Source: Thermosipho sp. (in: thermotogales) (GTDB taxonomy: Bacteria > Thermotogota > Thermotogae > Thermotogales > Fervidobacteriaceae). Taken from it: a stretch of DNA of 64,000 bases. The stretch's first letter is position 1; each line of letters begins with the position of its first letter. Below, piece by piece: positions 18,053 through 27,545 of this stretch. The notes beneath the pieces were generated by a model. That model was not told the origin of the DNA. It did no database searches and worked only from the letters and a program-made list of their open reading frames with translations. The translations under genes were made by a program, and so were the position numbers. The DNA is taken from the NCBI GenBank assembly GCA_030153605.1, contig JASKLO010000004.1, positions 1 through 64,000 of the forward strand, in the 5' to 3' direction.

Positions 18053-20656
18053 TTGATGAATAACGAAATTGGTACACGATATGACCCACAAAAAATTGAA
18101 ACAAAATGGTACAAATTTTGGCTTGAAAAAGGATACTTTACACCTAAAAATGAGGATAGTCGTCCTAAATATTCTATTGTGATTCCACCACCAAATATTA
18201 CAGGAAAAATTCATATGGGACATGCTTTAAATATTACATTACAAGATATTTTAGTTAGATTTAAAAGAATGAATGGTTTCAAAACTCTTTGGGTGCCAGG
18301 AGAAGATCATGCTGGTATAGCCACACAAACAGCTGTAGAAAAATTTTTGGAAAAGAAAGGCCAAAAAAGAGAAGAGTTGGGAAGAGAAAAATTTTTGGAA
18401 ATAGTTTGGGATTGGGCTAATACTTACAGAAAAACAATAAAAAACCAAATAATGGCTATAGGAGCTTCTGTTGATTGGACACGAGAAAGATTCACTTTAG
18501 ACGAAGGACTTTCAAAAGCGGTAAGAAAAGTATTTGTTTCTTTGTATAAAAAAGGATTAATTTATAAAGGAAAATATATAGTCAATTGGTGTCCACGCTG
18601 TAAGACAGTACTGTCAGATGAAGAAGTTGAATATCATGAACATGATGGAAAATTATATTACATTAAATATCCTTTTGCTGATAGTACTGGAGAAATTGTG
18701 ATTGCTACTACTCGACCCGAAACTATGCTAGGTGATACTGCTGTAGCTGTTCATCCTTCCGATGAAAGGTATAAAGATTTAATTGGAAAAGAAGTTATTC
18801 TTCCATTAGTTGGAAGAAAAATAAAAATAATAGGTGACGTTCATGCTGACCCAAAATTTGGAACTGGTGCTTTGAAAGTTACTCCGGCACATGATCCAAA
18901 TGATTTTCTCATTGGGCAAAGACATAATTTGGAATTCATAAACATTTTTAATGAAGATATGACAATTAATGAGAATGGTGGAAAATATAAAGGACTTGAT
19001 AGATATGAAGCAAGAAAAGCAATTGTTGAAGATTTAGAAAAAGAAGGTTATCTTTTAAAAATCGAAAATATAAAGCACTCTGTTGGACATTGCTACAGAT
19101 GCGATACAGTTATTGAACCTTTGTTAATGGACCAATGGTTTGTAAGTATGAAATCATTAGCTGAAAGAGCAATTAAAGCTGTTGAACATGGTGAAATAAC
19201 TTTTTATCCAAAAAGATGGGAAAAAGTTTACTTAAATTGGATGTATGAAATAAGAGATTGGTGTATCAGTAGACAACTTTGGTGGGGACATAGAATTCCT
19301 ATTTGGTATTGTCAAGATTGTGGACATATTAATGTTTCAGAAACTGATGTACAAAAATGTGAAAAATGTGGAAGTAATAATCTCAAACAAGATGAAGATG
19401 TTCTAGATACATGGTTTTCTTCTGCTCTCTGGCCATTTAGCACGCTAGGCTGGCCAGAAGAAACAGAAGATCTTAAAACTTTTTATCCAACAGATGTACT
19501 TGTAACTGGTTTTGATATTATCTTTTTCTGGGTTGCAAGAATGATCATGATGGGATATGAATTTATGGGGGAAAAACCTTTCAAAGATGTTTATATTCAC
19601 CAATTAGTTAGAGATAAATACGGTCGTAAAATGAGTAAATCTTTAGGAAATGGTATAGACCCACTTGAAATCATTGAAAAATACGGAGCTGACCCCATGA
19701 GATTTACTCTGGCATTAATGGCTGCACAAGGAAGAGATATAAACTTAGATATAAAATACATTGAAAATAATAAAAAGTTTGCTAATAAAATATGGAATGC
19801 TACAAGATTTGTTATTTTAAATCTTGAAGACTTCAAGGAAGTTCCTCTTGAAAATCTTAAACTTTCAGATCAATGGATTTTATCAAGAACTCAAAAAACA
19901 ATAAAAACTGTTACTGAAGCTATTGAAAATTATGAATTTAACATTGCAGCCAAAGAAATTTATAACTTTTTCTGGGATGAATTATGTGACTGGTATATAG
20001 AAGCAGCTAAACCAAGATTGAAAACCGAAGAAAAAAATCTTGTACAAAACATTTTAGTTTATGTACTTGATAAAAGTTTGAAGCTTCTTCATCCATTTAT
20101 GCCGTTCATTACTGAAGAACTTTGGCAAAAATTACCTTTATCAGGTGAATCAATAACCGTTTCTGAATGGCCAAAAGTTGAAAACAAATTTATTTTTGAA
20201 GACTCTGAAAGTCATTTTAATCTTTTAATGTCAATAATTAGAGGAATTAGAAATATTAAAGCAGAAGTAAACATTCCACAAAGTACAAAAGTTAATATAT
20301 CAATCAATAAAGACCTTTCTGACGAAGAAAAATTGTATATTGAAACCCTTGCAAATGTTGAAAAAATAAACATCACAAATTCCAAACCTGAAAAAAGTGC
20401 AAGTGCATATATAGACAATGAAATTGAAGTATATGTGGAACTTGGGGAGTTAATAGACATAGAATCTGAAATAGAAAGACTTTCCAAAAAGATCGAAAAA
20501 CTTGAAAAAGATGCAGAAAAATTTAGGAATAAATTGTCCAATAAAAAATTCCTCGAAGGAGCTCCTGAAGAAATTATTAATGAAACCAAAGAAAAGCTAA
20601 ATAATATTGAAGAACAAATTAACAAAATCAGAACTGTTGTTGATTCATTAAAATAA
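18053..20656 (+). CDS. valS: Valyl-tRNA synthetase
   Basis: A class I synthetase of 867 residues that charges tRNA-Val. KIHMGHALN (HIGH motif, near residue 45), the CP1 editing domain with TTRPETMLGDTAVAVHP, the zinc-knuckle-like CxxC pairs around CQDCGH and CEKCGS, and KMSKSLGNG (near 525) are all present. The C-terminus is the ValS coiled-coil arm. TTG at 18053 is 7 bases after GGAGG and the adjoining ATG at 18056 is 10; either could be used. It leads a plus-strand run through nfi. Confidence 0.97.
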   Translation: MMNNEIGTRYDPQKIETKWYKFWLEKGYFTPKNEDSRPKYSIVIPPPNITGKIHMGHALNITLQDILVRFKRMNGFKTLWVPGEDHAGIATQTAVEKFLEKKGQKREELGREKFLEIVWDWANTYRKTIKNQIMAIGASVDWTRERFTLDEGLSKAVRKVFVSLYKKGLIYKGKYIVNWCPRCKTVLSDEEVEYHEHDGKLYYIKYPFADSTGEIVIATTRPETMLGDTAVAVHPSDERYKDLIGKEVILPLVGRKIKIIGDVHADPKFGTGALKVTPAHDPNDFLIGQRHNLEFINIFNEDMTINENGGKYKGLDRYEARKAIVEDLEKEGYLLKIENIKHSVGHCYRCDTVIEPLLMDQWFVSMKSLAERAIKAVEHGEITFYPKRWEKVYLNWMYEIRDWCISRQLWWGHRIPIWYCQDCGHINVSETDVQKCEKCGSNNLKQDEDVLDTWFSSALWPFSTLGWPEETEDLKTFYPTDVLVTGFDIIFFWVARMIMMGYEFMGEKPFKDVYIHQLVRDKYGRKMSKSLGNGIDPLEIIEKYGADPMRFTLALMAAQGRDINLDIKYIENNKKFANKIWNATRFVILNLEDFKEVPLENLKLSDQWILSRTQKTIKTVTEAIENYEFNIAAKEIYNFFWDELCDWYIEAAKPRLKTEEKNLVQNILVYVLDKSLKLLHPFMPFITEELWQKLPLSGESITVSEWPKVENKFIFEDSESHFNLLMSIIRGIRNIKAEVNIPQSTKVNISINKDLSDEEKLYIETLANVEKINITNSKPEKSASAYIDNEIEVYVELGELIDIESEIERLSKKIEKLEKDAEKFRNKLSNKKFLEGAPEEIINETKEKLNNIEEQINKIRTVVDSLK

Positions 20657-20670
20657 AAAGAGGGATTGAA

Positions 20671-21975
20671 ATGAATTTTATTGAAGCATTAAAATACCTT
20701 TATTTTAATAGACCTTATGGAAAAATAAAGCTTGGATTATACAGAATCGAAGAACTTTTAAAAAGGCTAAATAATCCGGAAAAAAGTTTCAAAAGCGTTC
20801 ATATTACTGGTTCTAATGGCAAAGGAAGTGTAACAACCTTTACTCACTTTTTGATGAAAGAACATAATTACAAAACTGGCGGATATATTTCCCCACATTT
20901 ATCTTCTATACTCGAAAGATTTCCAATAAACGGACAAATGGTTTCTAAAGAAAGATTTCTTGAAAGTTTTATTAAAGTAAAAAATGAAGCAGAAAAGATG
21001 GATAAAAAAGGAATTGATTATTCTCCAAGCTTTTTTGAATTTGCTACTGCACTAGCGTTTCAAATTGATAAAGATGAAGAAGTAGATGCTGCTTCTGTTG
21101 AAGTTGGTTTAGGTGGGCGATATGACGCAACAAATGTTATTAAACCTGAAGTTTCATCTATCGTTACAGTTTCTTTAGAACACACCAAAATTCTAGGTGA
21201 TACAATTGAAAAAATTGCTTATGAAAAAGCTGGAATTATTAAAGAGAATTCTCCAGTTGTTATTGGAAACGTAATTGAACCAGCAAAAAGAGTAATTTAT
21301 GAAATTGCAAATCAAAAAAATTCAAAAGTTTATGAATTAAAAAAGGATTTTGATTTTGAAATCGTAGACTTTAAATTTAACCAAAACATCATTAATTATT
21401 ATGGTGATAATACAATTAAAAACATTGAGATTAAACTAAATGGCACACACCAACCTATTAATGCAGCTATTGCTATTAAAATTTTTGAACTTTTCAATGG
21501 TAAATTAGATGAAAAAAGCCTAAAGAAAGCTTTCAAAAATGCTTTTATTCCTGGACGTTTTGAAATGTTTAAAGGTTTTCTTCTAGATGGTTCTCATAAC
21601 CCACAAGCTGCTGAAAAATTTGTTGAAAACCTTAACATATACTTTAAAGATAAATCTAAAGTTGGTATAATAGGCATTTTAGATGATAAAGATAAAAAAC
21701 AAATCTTATCAAAAATATGCCCATTATTAGATGAAGTAATAATAACCGTTCCGCCTTCACATAGAGCCACTAATTCGATCGAAACTTTCGAAATTGCAAA
21801 AAAATATTCTAAAAGGGTTGGTTTTATAGAAAATCCTATTGAAGCAGTCGAAAAAGTTAAAAATATTGATGCAGACTTAAAAATTGTAGCTGGCTCCTTT
21901 TATTTAGTTGGTTATATTAGAGACTATCTTGATAAAGGCTATTTAAATGAAGAATGGGAAATTATGCGGAGGTGA
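20671..21975 (+). CDS. folC: Folylpolyglutamate synthase (FolC family)
   Basis: A Mur-ligase-fold enzyme of 434 residues that adds glutamate to folates and often also makes dihydrofolate. The P-loop GSNGKGSV lies at 48-55, SVEVGLGGRYDATNV and EKAGIIKENSPVV are family signatures, and LLDGSHNPQAAEKF lies at the domain junction. It starts 14 bases after valS with GAGGG upstream. Its stop overlaps the SD of rsfS. Confidence 0.94.
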   Translation: MNFIEALKYLYFNRPYGKIKLGLYRIEELLKRLNNPEKSFKSVHITGSNGKGSVTTFTHFLMKEHNYKTGGYISPHLSSILERFPINGQMVSKERFLESFIKVKNEAEKMDKKGIDYSPSFFEFATALAFQIDKDEEVDAASVEVGLGGRYDATNVIKPEVSSIVTVSLEHTKILGDTIEKIAYEKAGIIKENSPVVIGNVIEPAKRVIYEIANQKNSKVYELKKDFDFEIVDFKFNQNIINYYGDNTIKNIEIKLNGTHQPINAAIAIKIFELFNGKLDEKSLKKAFKNAFIPGRFEMFKGFLLDGSHNPQAAEKFVENLNIYFKDKSKVGIIGILDDKDKKQILSKICPLLDEVIITVPPSHRATNSIETFEIAKKYSKRVGFIENPIEAVEKVKNIDADLKIVAGSFYLVGYIRDYLDKGYLNEEWEIMRR

Positions 21976-21986
21976 AATCGATCAAA

Positions 21987-22319
21987 ATGGAAATTATAGA
22001 AAAAATTTGGGAAAAATTAATTGAAAAAGAAGCAATTGAGCCTATTATATTAGACATGTCATCAACTAATGTACCTACTGATTTCTTTGTAATATTAACA
22101 GCAAATAGTTCTACTCACATGAAAAGTTTAAGAGAAGCTATGCTTGAATTACTACACGAATTTGGAAAAGAAATAATATATTTTGATAAAGGTGAAAATT
22201 ATGATTGGTTAATAATAGACGCAGGAGATATTGTTATTCACATATTCACAGAACAAGGAAGAGAATTTTATGATCTTGAAGGCCTTTGGATTGATGCAAA
22301 AAGAATCAAGGGGAAATAA
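21987..22319 (+). CDS. rsfS: Ribosome silencing factor RsfS
   Basis: RsfS (RsfA/DUF143) binds L14 on the large subunit and blocks subunit joining. LDMSSTNVPTDFFVILTANSS and YDWLIIDAGDIVIHIFT match the family, and the length of about 110 residues fits. The ATG at 21987 is given, but it is 14 bases from the only SD (GGAGG, 21968-21972). The in-frame ATC at 21981 is 8 bases away, the spacing used elsewhere in this window, and is a possible true start. Confidence 0.9.
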   Translation: MEIIEKIWEKLIEKEAIEPIILDMSSTNVPTDFFVILTANSSTHMKSLREAMLELLHEFGKEIIYFDKGENYDWLIIDAGDIVIHIFTEQGREFYDLEGLWIDAKRIKGK

Positions 22320-22321
22320 AA

Positions 22322-23560
22322 ATGATTATTAAAGGCGCATATGTTTTGAAAAGTTATAAGGATGAACCACAAAAGTTAGATTTGAAGATTTCTAACGGAA
22401 AAATTTCTAAAATAAGTGAAAATTTAATTGAAAATGATGAAGAAATTTACTTTTTTGATAACAAACTAATTACTCCTGGTTTGGTTAACACGCATACACA
22501 TGTTGCAATGTCAATTTTTAGAGGTATAGCTGAAGATTTACCGTTTAATGAATGGTTATTTAAAACAATAGAACCTCTTGAAACAAAATTAAATGATGAG
22601 ATAGTTTACTGGGCAACTTTATTATCTTTAATGGAAATGGCATCAAATGGTATTGTGGCTTTTTGTGATATGTACATGTTTGAAAATTCCGTCGCTAAGG
22701 CAGTCTCTGAATTTGGAATGAAAGCTCTTTTAACTAGAGGTTTAGTTGACTTAGATGGTAATGGTAAAGGAAGATTAAAAGAAACATTTGAATTAATAGA
22801 AAAATGGAATGAACATGATAACAGAATATTTGTTGGACTTGGCCCTCATGCCTCATACAGTTGTTCAATTAACTATTTAAAGGAAATTGCAAATATCTCA
22901 AAAATAAATGACTTAGTTGTAACAATGCATTTATTTGAAAACCATTGGGAAAAAGAAAGGTATAACTTAAAAGAAATTCTAGATACAGGAATAGCCGACA
23001 ATCACTTTCTTGCAGTTCATTGTGTACATGTAGATAGTGATGATTTAAAGCTTTTATCAAAATTTAACACTTTTATTTCTCACAATCCAACAAGTAATTT
23101 AAAACTTGGAAATGGAATTGCTCCCATCACTGATATGTTAAAAAATGAAATCAATATTTCTTTTGGTACCGATGGTCCAGCAAGTAATAACTCTTTGAAC
23201 GTTTTGTTTGAAGCTAGGTTAGCTACACTTTTACAAAAAAAAGATAATCCTCAACATATGAAAATTGAGGATGTTCTTAAAATGCTCACAGTTAACGGAT
23301 ATAATGCATTGAAATTAGATGGAGGATTAATTCAAGAAGGGAAATACGCTGATTTAACGATATTTGATTTAGATACTCCTTCGTTTTTCCCTACTAAAAA
23401 CATGAAAAAACACCTACTTCATTCCACTCCTAAAGTTTATGCAACTATGGTAAATGGAAAGTTTATTTATATTGATGGTAAATTTCCAACTATTGATTCA
23501 AAGGAGGTTTACAGACAATTTACGAATTCTTACAAAAAGGTTATAGGTATAGAAAATTAA
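22322..23560 (+). CDS. mtaD: 5-methylthioadenosine/S-adenosylhomocysteine deaminase
   Basis: An amidohydrolase of 412 residues, closely like the Thermotoga enzyme that deaminates SAH and MTA. Metal ligands His58 and His60 are in NTHTHVAMS. Downstream are FVGLGPHASYSCS, VTMHLFEN, the metal-site Asp in FGTDGPASNNSLN, and HNPTSNLKLGNG. It recycles by-products of SAM chemistry, which suits a segment containing several SAM enzymes. An AGGGG site precedes the ATG. Its last 43 bases overlap the next gene. Confidence 0.92.
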   Translation: MIIKGAYVLKSYKDEPQKLDLKISNGKISKISENLIENDEEIYFFDNKLITPGLVNTHTHVAMSIFRGIAEDLPFNEWLFKTIEPLETKLNDEIVYWATLLSLMEMASNGIVAFCDMYMFENSVAKAVSEFGMKALLTRGLVDLDGNGKGRLKETFELIEKWNEHDNRIFVGLGPHASYSCSINYLKEIANISKINDLVVTMHLFENHWEKERYNLKEILDTGIADNHFLAVHCVHVDSDDLKLLSKFNTFISHNPTSNLKLGNGIAPITDMLKNEINISFGTDGPASNNSLNVLFEARLATLLQKKDNPQHMKIEDVLKMLTVNGYNALKLDGGLIQEGKYADLTIFDLDTPSFFPTKNMKKHLLHSTPKVYATMVNGKFIYIDGKFPTIDSKEVYRQFTNSYKKVIGIEN

Positions 23561-24471
23561 GTGAAGAACTGAAAAAAAAGTATGGTACAAAAGTTTATAG
23601 ATTACCAATAAATGCTGGCTTTACCTGTCCAAATCGAGAAAACGGTCTTCCAGGGTGCCTTTTTTGTGATGAAACAGGTAGTGGATTTACCACTTTTGGA
23701 GAAATAGATATTAAATCACAAATAAAAGAAATGAAAAAGCGTTATATTAAAAAAGGGGCCAAAAAATTTATTGCATATTTTCAGAATTTTTCTAATACAT
23801 ATGCCCCTGTTGAAAAATTAAGAGAAATATATCTTCAGGCTATCGATGAAGATATTGTTCAAATTTCCATCTCAACTAGACCCGACTGTATTTCTGACGA
23901 AATTCTTGACTTGCTTGAAGAACTTAAAAACCAAATAGATATATCTATTGAAATGGGATTACAAACTGCAAATTATCACACACTTGTAAAAATGAACAGG
24001 GGACATACGCTCGCAGAATATATAAAAGCTGCCATTGAAATTAAAAAAAGAGGTTTTGAATTGGTTTCTCATGTTATTTTGAATTTTCCACAAGATAATA
24101 TTTTAGATGTAATTGAGACTGCTAAAATTCTTTCAGTTTTAGGAGTAGATGGAGTAAAAATCCATTCTTTATATTTTGTTGAAAATACATTGTTGGGGAA
24201 AATGTACAAGGAAGGAAAAATAAAAGCTAGCAGTTTAAATGAATATGTAGAGCGAACTATTAGATTTCTTGAATATCTTTCTCCTAATATTGTAATCCAC
24301 AGATTAGTCGCTGATCCTCCTAGAGAAGGTACTCTATTTGGAAATTGGAACTTGCCAAAAATTCAGATAATTAATCTCATTGAAAAAAGTTTAAAAGAAA
24401 AAGATACTTATCAGGGAAAATATTTTTTCAAATGGTTTAACCCTAAAACAAAGAAGTTTGAAAAGAAGTGA
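23518..24471 (+). CDS. Radical SAM protein, YhcC/TIGR01212 type
   Basis: The frame is open upstream of the first ATG (23731), and that upstream part carries the radical-SAM core: NAGFTCPNRENG, then CLFCDETG, a CxxxxxxxxCxxC-type cluster as in the YhcC family. Starting at 23731 would delete the iron-sulfur site. No ATG, GTG or TTG exists in the open part. AAGGAGGT (23501-23508) is followed 9 bases later by ATT at 23518, giving 317 residues, the usual family length. Role in the family is poorly known; Elp3-like chemistry has been suggested. Overlaps the end of mtaD. Confidence 0.85.
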   Translation: MYEFLQKGYRYRKLSEELKKKYGTKVYRLPINAGFTCPNRENGLPGCLFCDETGSGFTTFGEIDIKSQIKEMKKRYIKKGAKKFIAYFQNFSNTYAPVEKLREIYLQAIDEDIVQISISTRPDCISDEILDLLEELKNQIDISIEMGLQTANYHTLVKMNRGHTLAEYIKAAIEIKKRGFELVSHVILNFPQDNILDVIETAKILSVLGVDGVKIHSLYFVENTLLGKMYKEGKIKASSLNEYVERTIRFLEYLSPNIVIHRLVADPPREGTLFGNWNLPKIQIINLIEKSLKEKDTYQGKYFFKWFNPKTKKFEKK

Positions 24472-24477
24472 TTATTA

Positions 24478-25191
24478 ATGTTTTACATAGGAACTTCTGG
24501 TTGGAGTTATAACCATTGGATTAAAATTTTCTATCCTGAAAATCTTGAAAAGAATAAGTGGCTTAGTTTTTATTCTAAATATTTCAACACAGTAGAAGTT
24601 AATTCAACTTTTTACAGAATACCATTTGAAAACATAGTGAAAAGTTGGTACAAAAAAGTTCCTGACAATTTCTTTTTTTCGATTAAAGGCCCTAAAGTAA
24701 TTACTCACAAGATGAAATTAAAAGGTGGTAATGAATATTTTAAAAAGTTTTTCGAAAGAGTTTCTCTTCTAAATGAGAAATTAAAATTAATTCTTTGGCA
24801 ATTACCTCCTTCTTTAAAAAAAGACATTCCACTTCTAGAAAATTTCATAAGTATGCTTCCAAATAACTATAAACATGCAATTGAATTTAGAAATAATTCG
24901 TGGTTTGTTGATGAATTATTTGATCTATTACAAAATCACAATATAGCCTTTTGTATTAGTGATTCTTCAAGATTTAAAAGTCTCTGGATAAAGACTGCAA
25001 ATTTTGTTTATATAAGGTTTCATGGGCCTAAGAATTTATATGCTTCTGAATATGGAGATAAACTTATAGAATATGCAAAAAAGATCAAAGAATTTAATTG
25101 TGAAGCCTACATTTACTTTAATAATGATTTCAACGGATATGCAATTAAAGATGCTTTAAAACTTAAAAAATTATTGAAAGAAAAATTATGA
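24478..25191 (+). CDS. DUF72 (YecE-like) TIM-barrel protein
   Basis: A 237-residue member of DUF72. It has the typical opening FYIGTSGWSYNHWIKIFYPENL, then YFNTVEVNSTFYRIP, FSIKGPKVITH, LWQLPPSL, IEFRNNSWF and FHGP. Structures of the family show a TIM barrel, but no biochemical function is settled. It follows the radical SAM gene by 6 bases, with only a weak AAGTGAT site, suggesting coupled translation. Confidence 0.88.
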   Translation: MFYIGTSGWSYNHWIKIFYPENLEKNKWLSFYSKYFNTVEVNSTFYRIPFENIVKSWYKKVPDNFFFSIKGPKVITHKMKLKGGNEYFKKFFERVSLLNEKLKLILWQLPPSLKKDIPLLENFISMLPNNYKHAIEFRNNSWFVDELFDLLQNHNIAFCISDSSRFKSLWIKTANFVYIRFHGPKNLYASEYGDKLIEYAKKIKEFNCEAYIYFNNDFNGYAIKDALKLKKLLKEKL

Positions 25192-25206
25192 GAATTAGGA
25201 GTTGTT

Positions 25207-25881
25207 ATGAAGTACAAAAATCTTCATGAATGGTTATTGGAACCTAAAAAAGCTATAGAAGTACAAAAAAGTCTAAAAAATTCATTAAAAATCCAACCTT
25301 TCGAAAAAGAAGTAAACATCGTTGCTGGTGTAGATATAGCTTTTAAAGGAAATTTTGGTGTAGCTGTAATAATAGTAATTGATAAAAATTTTCAAATTTT
25401 GGAAATAAAATATCATTTTGAAAAAGTAAATATGCCCTACATTCCTGGACTTTTAGCTTTTAGAGAGGGACCTATATTTCTTAAAGCATGGGAAAAGATT
25501 GAAAATAATGTAGATATTGTTTTTTTTGATGGTCAAGGAATCGCACATCCAAGAAAACTTGGAATTGCCAGTCATATGGGTTTGTTTATTGATAAACCCA
25601 CTATTGGAATTGCAAAAAGTAAACTAGTAGGGGAATATGAAGAACCAGCGGAGAAAAAGGGAAGTTTTACAAATTTAGTATATAAAAATGAAACAATTGG
25701 AATTGTTTATAGAAGTAAAGATAAAACAAAACCAATTTTTATATCTCCCGGACATATGATTGATATCCCGAGCAGTTTAAAATTCACTCAAATGTTTATT
25801 ACAAAATACAGACTACCTGAACCTACAAGATTAGCACACATTTATACACAAAAAATAAAAAAAGAAAAATTAATCGGTTAA
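25207..25881 (+). CDS. nfi: Endonuclease V
   Basis: Endonuclease V nicks DNA near deaminated bases, chiefly hypoxanthine, relevant at high temperature. The 224-residue protein has the first acidic motif VAGVDIAFKG, the wedge region YIPGLLAFREGP, the FDGQGIAHPRKLGIASHMG segment with its Asp and His, and GIAKSKL. AGGAG precedes the ATG. It is the last gene of the plus run and overlaps the convergent LCP gene by 12 bases. Confidence 0.94.
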   Translation: MKYKNLHEWLLEPKKAIEVQKSLKNSLKIQPFEKEVNIVAGVDIAFKGNFGVAVIIVIDKNFQILEIKYHFEKVNMPYIPGLLAFREGPIFLKAWEKIENNVDIVFFDGQGIAHPRKLGIASHMGLFIDKPTIGIAKSKLVGEYEEPAEKKGSFTNLVYKNETIGIVYRSKDKTKPIFISPGHMIDIPSSLKFTQMFITKYRLPEPTRLAHIYTQKIKKEKLIG

Positions 25882-27036
25882 AATTACAATAAAATCAATA
25901 GGAAACTCAAAATATTTTCTTTCAGATGAAAGGGTATGAACTAATAAATAATATTTTTCTAAATCCTCTTTTGCTAATTTTATTCGAAAATTCCTTTTTG
26001 GATGAACTACACTAACTATTTCACGCACACTTTTAACATCAATCTTTTCATTCAAAATAAACACAGTATCTTCTTCAAATTTTACTTTATCTAAATCAAA
26101 AATTCCTAAAGGTTCAAAACCTGCCGCATGCCACATGTAATATAAATTAACATTATAAGTTCTTGTTTGATTGTTGGTATTGTTCAAAATATAAAATCTA
26201 TAAGTTTTTTCGCTTTGTTCATTTGAAATTTTTAAGAACTTTTTCTTGTATTCTTCCAACTTTCCAGGGTAAATATTACCTTTTGAATCATATTGTAAAG
26301 GAAATGAAACACTGATAATATTTAATGATTTTCTGAATCTTGATGCTAAATAAACCAATTCAGATGTTTTAATATTTGTATCAATCATTTCATAAACATT
26401 TTTATATACATTAGCTATCTCAAATATATTTTTTTTGAAAGCCGCTTTTGCTAATTGTTCAATAACATATTTCTCTCTTTCAATCCTTCCAATATCACCT
26501 TTGCTGTCTTTTCTAAATCTCAAATATGCAAGAAGCTGTTCCCCATTTAAGTAATGTAATCCTGGATCAAAATCAATAAATAAATTTTGTGAATAATCCT
26601 GGTACTTCATGGGTTCCTCAACATAAATTTCAACAGGTCCTAAACTGTCTCCAAGATATTTAATAACATCGTAATCAACAATTGCATATTTGTCAATTTT
26701 TTGGCCTGTGAATTTTTCTATCAAATTTTCTAACTTTTCTAGACCTTCTGTTTGGTAATAAGAATTAATTTTTCTACCATCCACAATTAAATCTCTTGGA
26801 ATGTTACTAATTTTTATTAAACCATCTTTTAAATTTACATTTGCAAATATAATAACATCTGTCCGTCTTGTACCTTGAATATCTTTATCAAGACCTAACA
26901 CCAAAAAATTAGTGACCTCTGGTAGAGGTGAAAACATAACAGAATATAAAATTTTTATCCAGGGCAAAAAAAATATTATTGTAGCAAAAAAAGCAACAAT
27001 CACAGCTATTAAAAGCAAAAATATTACTCTTTTCAT
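25870..27036 (-). CDS. LytR-CpsA-Psr (LCP) family protein
   Basis: A 388-residue protein with one N-terminal membrane segment (residues 4-27) and an external LCP domain: LVLGLDKD, RRTDVIIFANVN, ISNIPRDL and RFRKDSKGDIGRIEREK. In Gram-positive bacteria LCP enzymes attach teichoic acids or polysaccharides to peptidoglycan from polyprenyl-phosphate carriers. The C-terminus (FYILNNTNNQTRTYNVN...) looks like a LytR_C domain. In a diderm with a toga it may glycosylate the cell wall or an envelope protein; that is inference. ATGA overlap with hpt. Confidence 0.88.
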   Translation of the reverse strand: MKRVIFLLLIAVIVAFFATIIFFLPWIKILYSVMFSPLPEVTNFLVLGLDKDIQGTRRTDVIIFANVNLKDGLIKISNIPRDLIVDGRKINSYYQTEGLEKLENLIEKFTGQKIDKYAIVDYDVIKYLGDSLGPVEIYVEEPMKYQDYSQNLFIDFDPGLHYLNGEQLLAYLRFRKDSKGDIGRIEREKYVIEQLAKAAFKKNIFEIANVYKNVYEMIDTNIKTSELVYLASRFRKSLNIISVSFPLQYDSKGNIYPGKLEEYKKKFLKISNEQSEKTYRFYILNNTNNQTRTYNVNLYYMWHAAGFEPLGIFDLDKVKFEEDTVFILNEKIDVKSVREIVSVVHPKRNFRIKLAKEDLEKYYLLVHTLSSERKYFEFPIDFIVILTD

Positions 27037-27545
27037 TCTAAATACCCTATATATGGAATATTTCTGAATTTTTCATCAAAATCTAGACCATACCCTATTA
27101 CAAATTTATCTTCTATATCAAAACCCACAAAATCTGCTGAAACTGCAGGATTTCTTCCTTGTTTTTTCAATAGTGTGGCTACCTTTAAATCTTCTGGATT
27201 GTACCTTCTTAAATAACCTAATATATATGACAAGGTCAGTCCTGTATCAAGTATATCATCAACTACTAATACGTATTTCTTTTCTATGGGTTCATCAATC
27301 CAGCTTTTAACCCGTATTTTCCCCGTAGATTCAGTACCAGAGTAACTAGAAACATGTATAAAAGAATATTCTACATTTAAATCTATGTGTTTTACAAGAT
27401 CCGTAAAAAAGTGAATCGCACCTTTAAGAACACAAACAGCATGTATAGAGTCTGTCTTATCTTTGTAATAATCTGTAATTTCTTTTGCTAATTCCTTTAT
27501 TCTACTTTGAAGTTCTTCTTCATTAATAAGAATTTTTAAATTCAA
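27033..27545 (-). CDS. hpt: Hypoxanthine phosphoribosyltransferase
   Basis: Salvages hypoxanthine or guanine with PRPP. The family PRPP loop VLVVDDILDTGLTL lies in the middle, CVLKGAIHFFTDL earlier and DFVGFDIEDKFVIGYGLDFDEKFRN later. TTG at 27545 is chosen: it is 7 bases after GGAGG and overlaps the mnmA stop as TTGA. The ATG at 27551 would be one base from the SD. The product is about 170 residues, normal for the family. Confidence 0.93.
   Translation of the reverse strand: MNLKILINEEELQSRIKELAKEITDYYKDKTDSIHAVCVLKGAIHFFTDLVKHIDLNVEYSFIHVSSYSGTESTGKIRVKSWIDEPIEKKYVLVVDDILDTGLTLSYILGYLRRYNPEDLKVATLLKKQGRNPAVSADFVGFDIEDKFVIGYGLDFDEKFRNIPYIGYLE

Noticed and set aside
20212-20625. 137-codon minus ORF within valS
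   Set aside because: Antisense shadow; Ser/Phe-rich low-complexity product with no SD, and valS is certain.
23560-23731. Radical SAM gene as a 5'-truncated pseudogene
   Set aside because: The upstream frame is open and holds the conserved cysteines; only the start codon is unusual.
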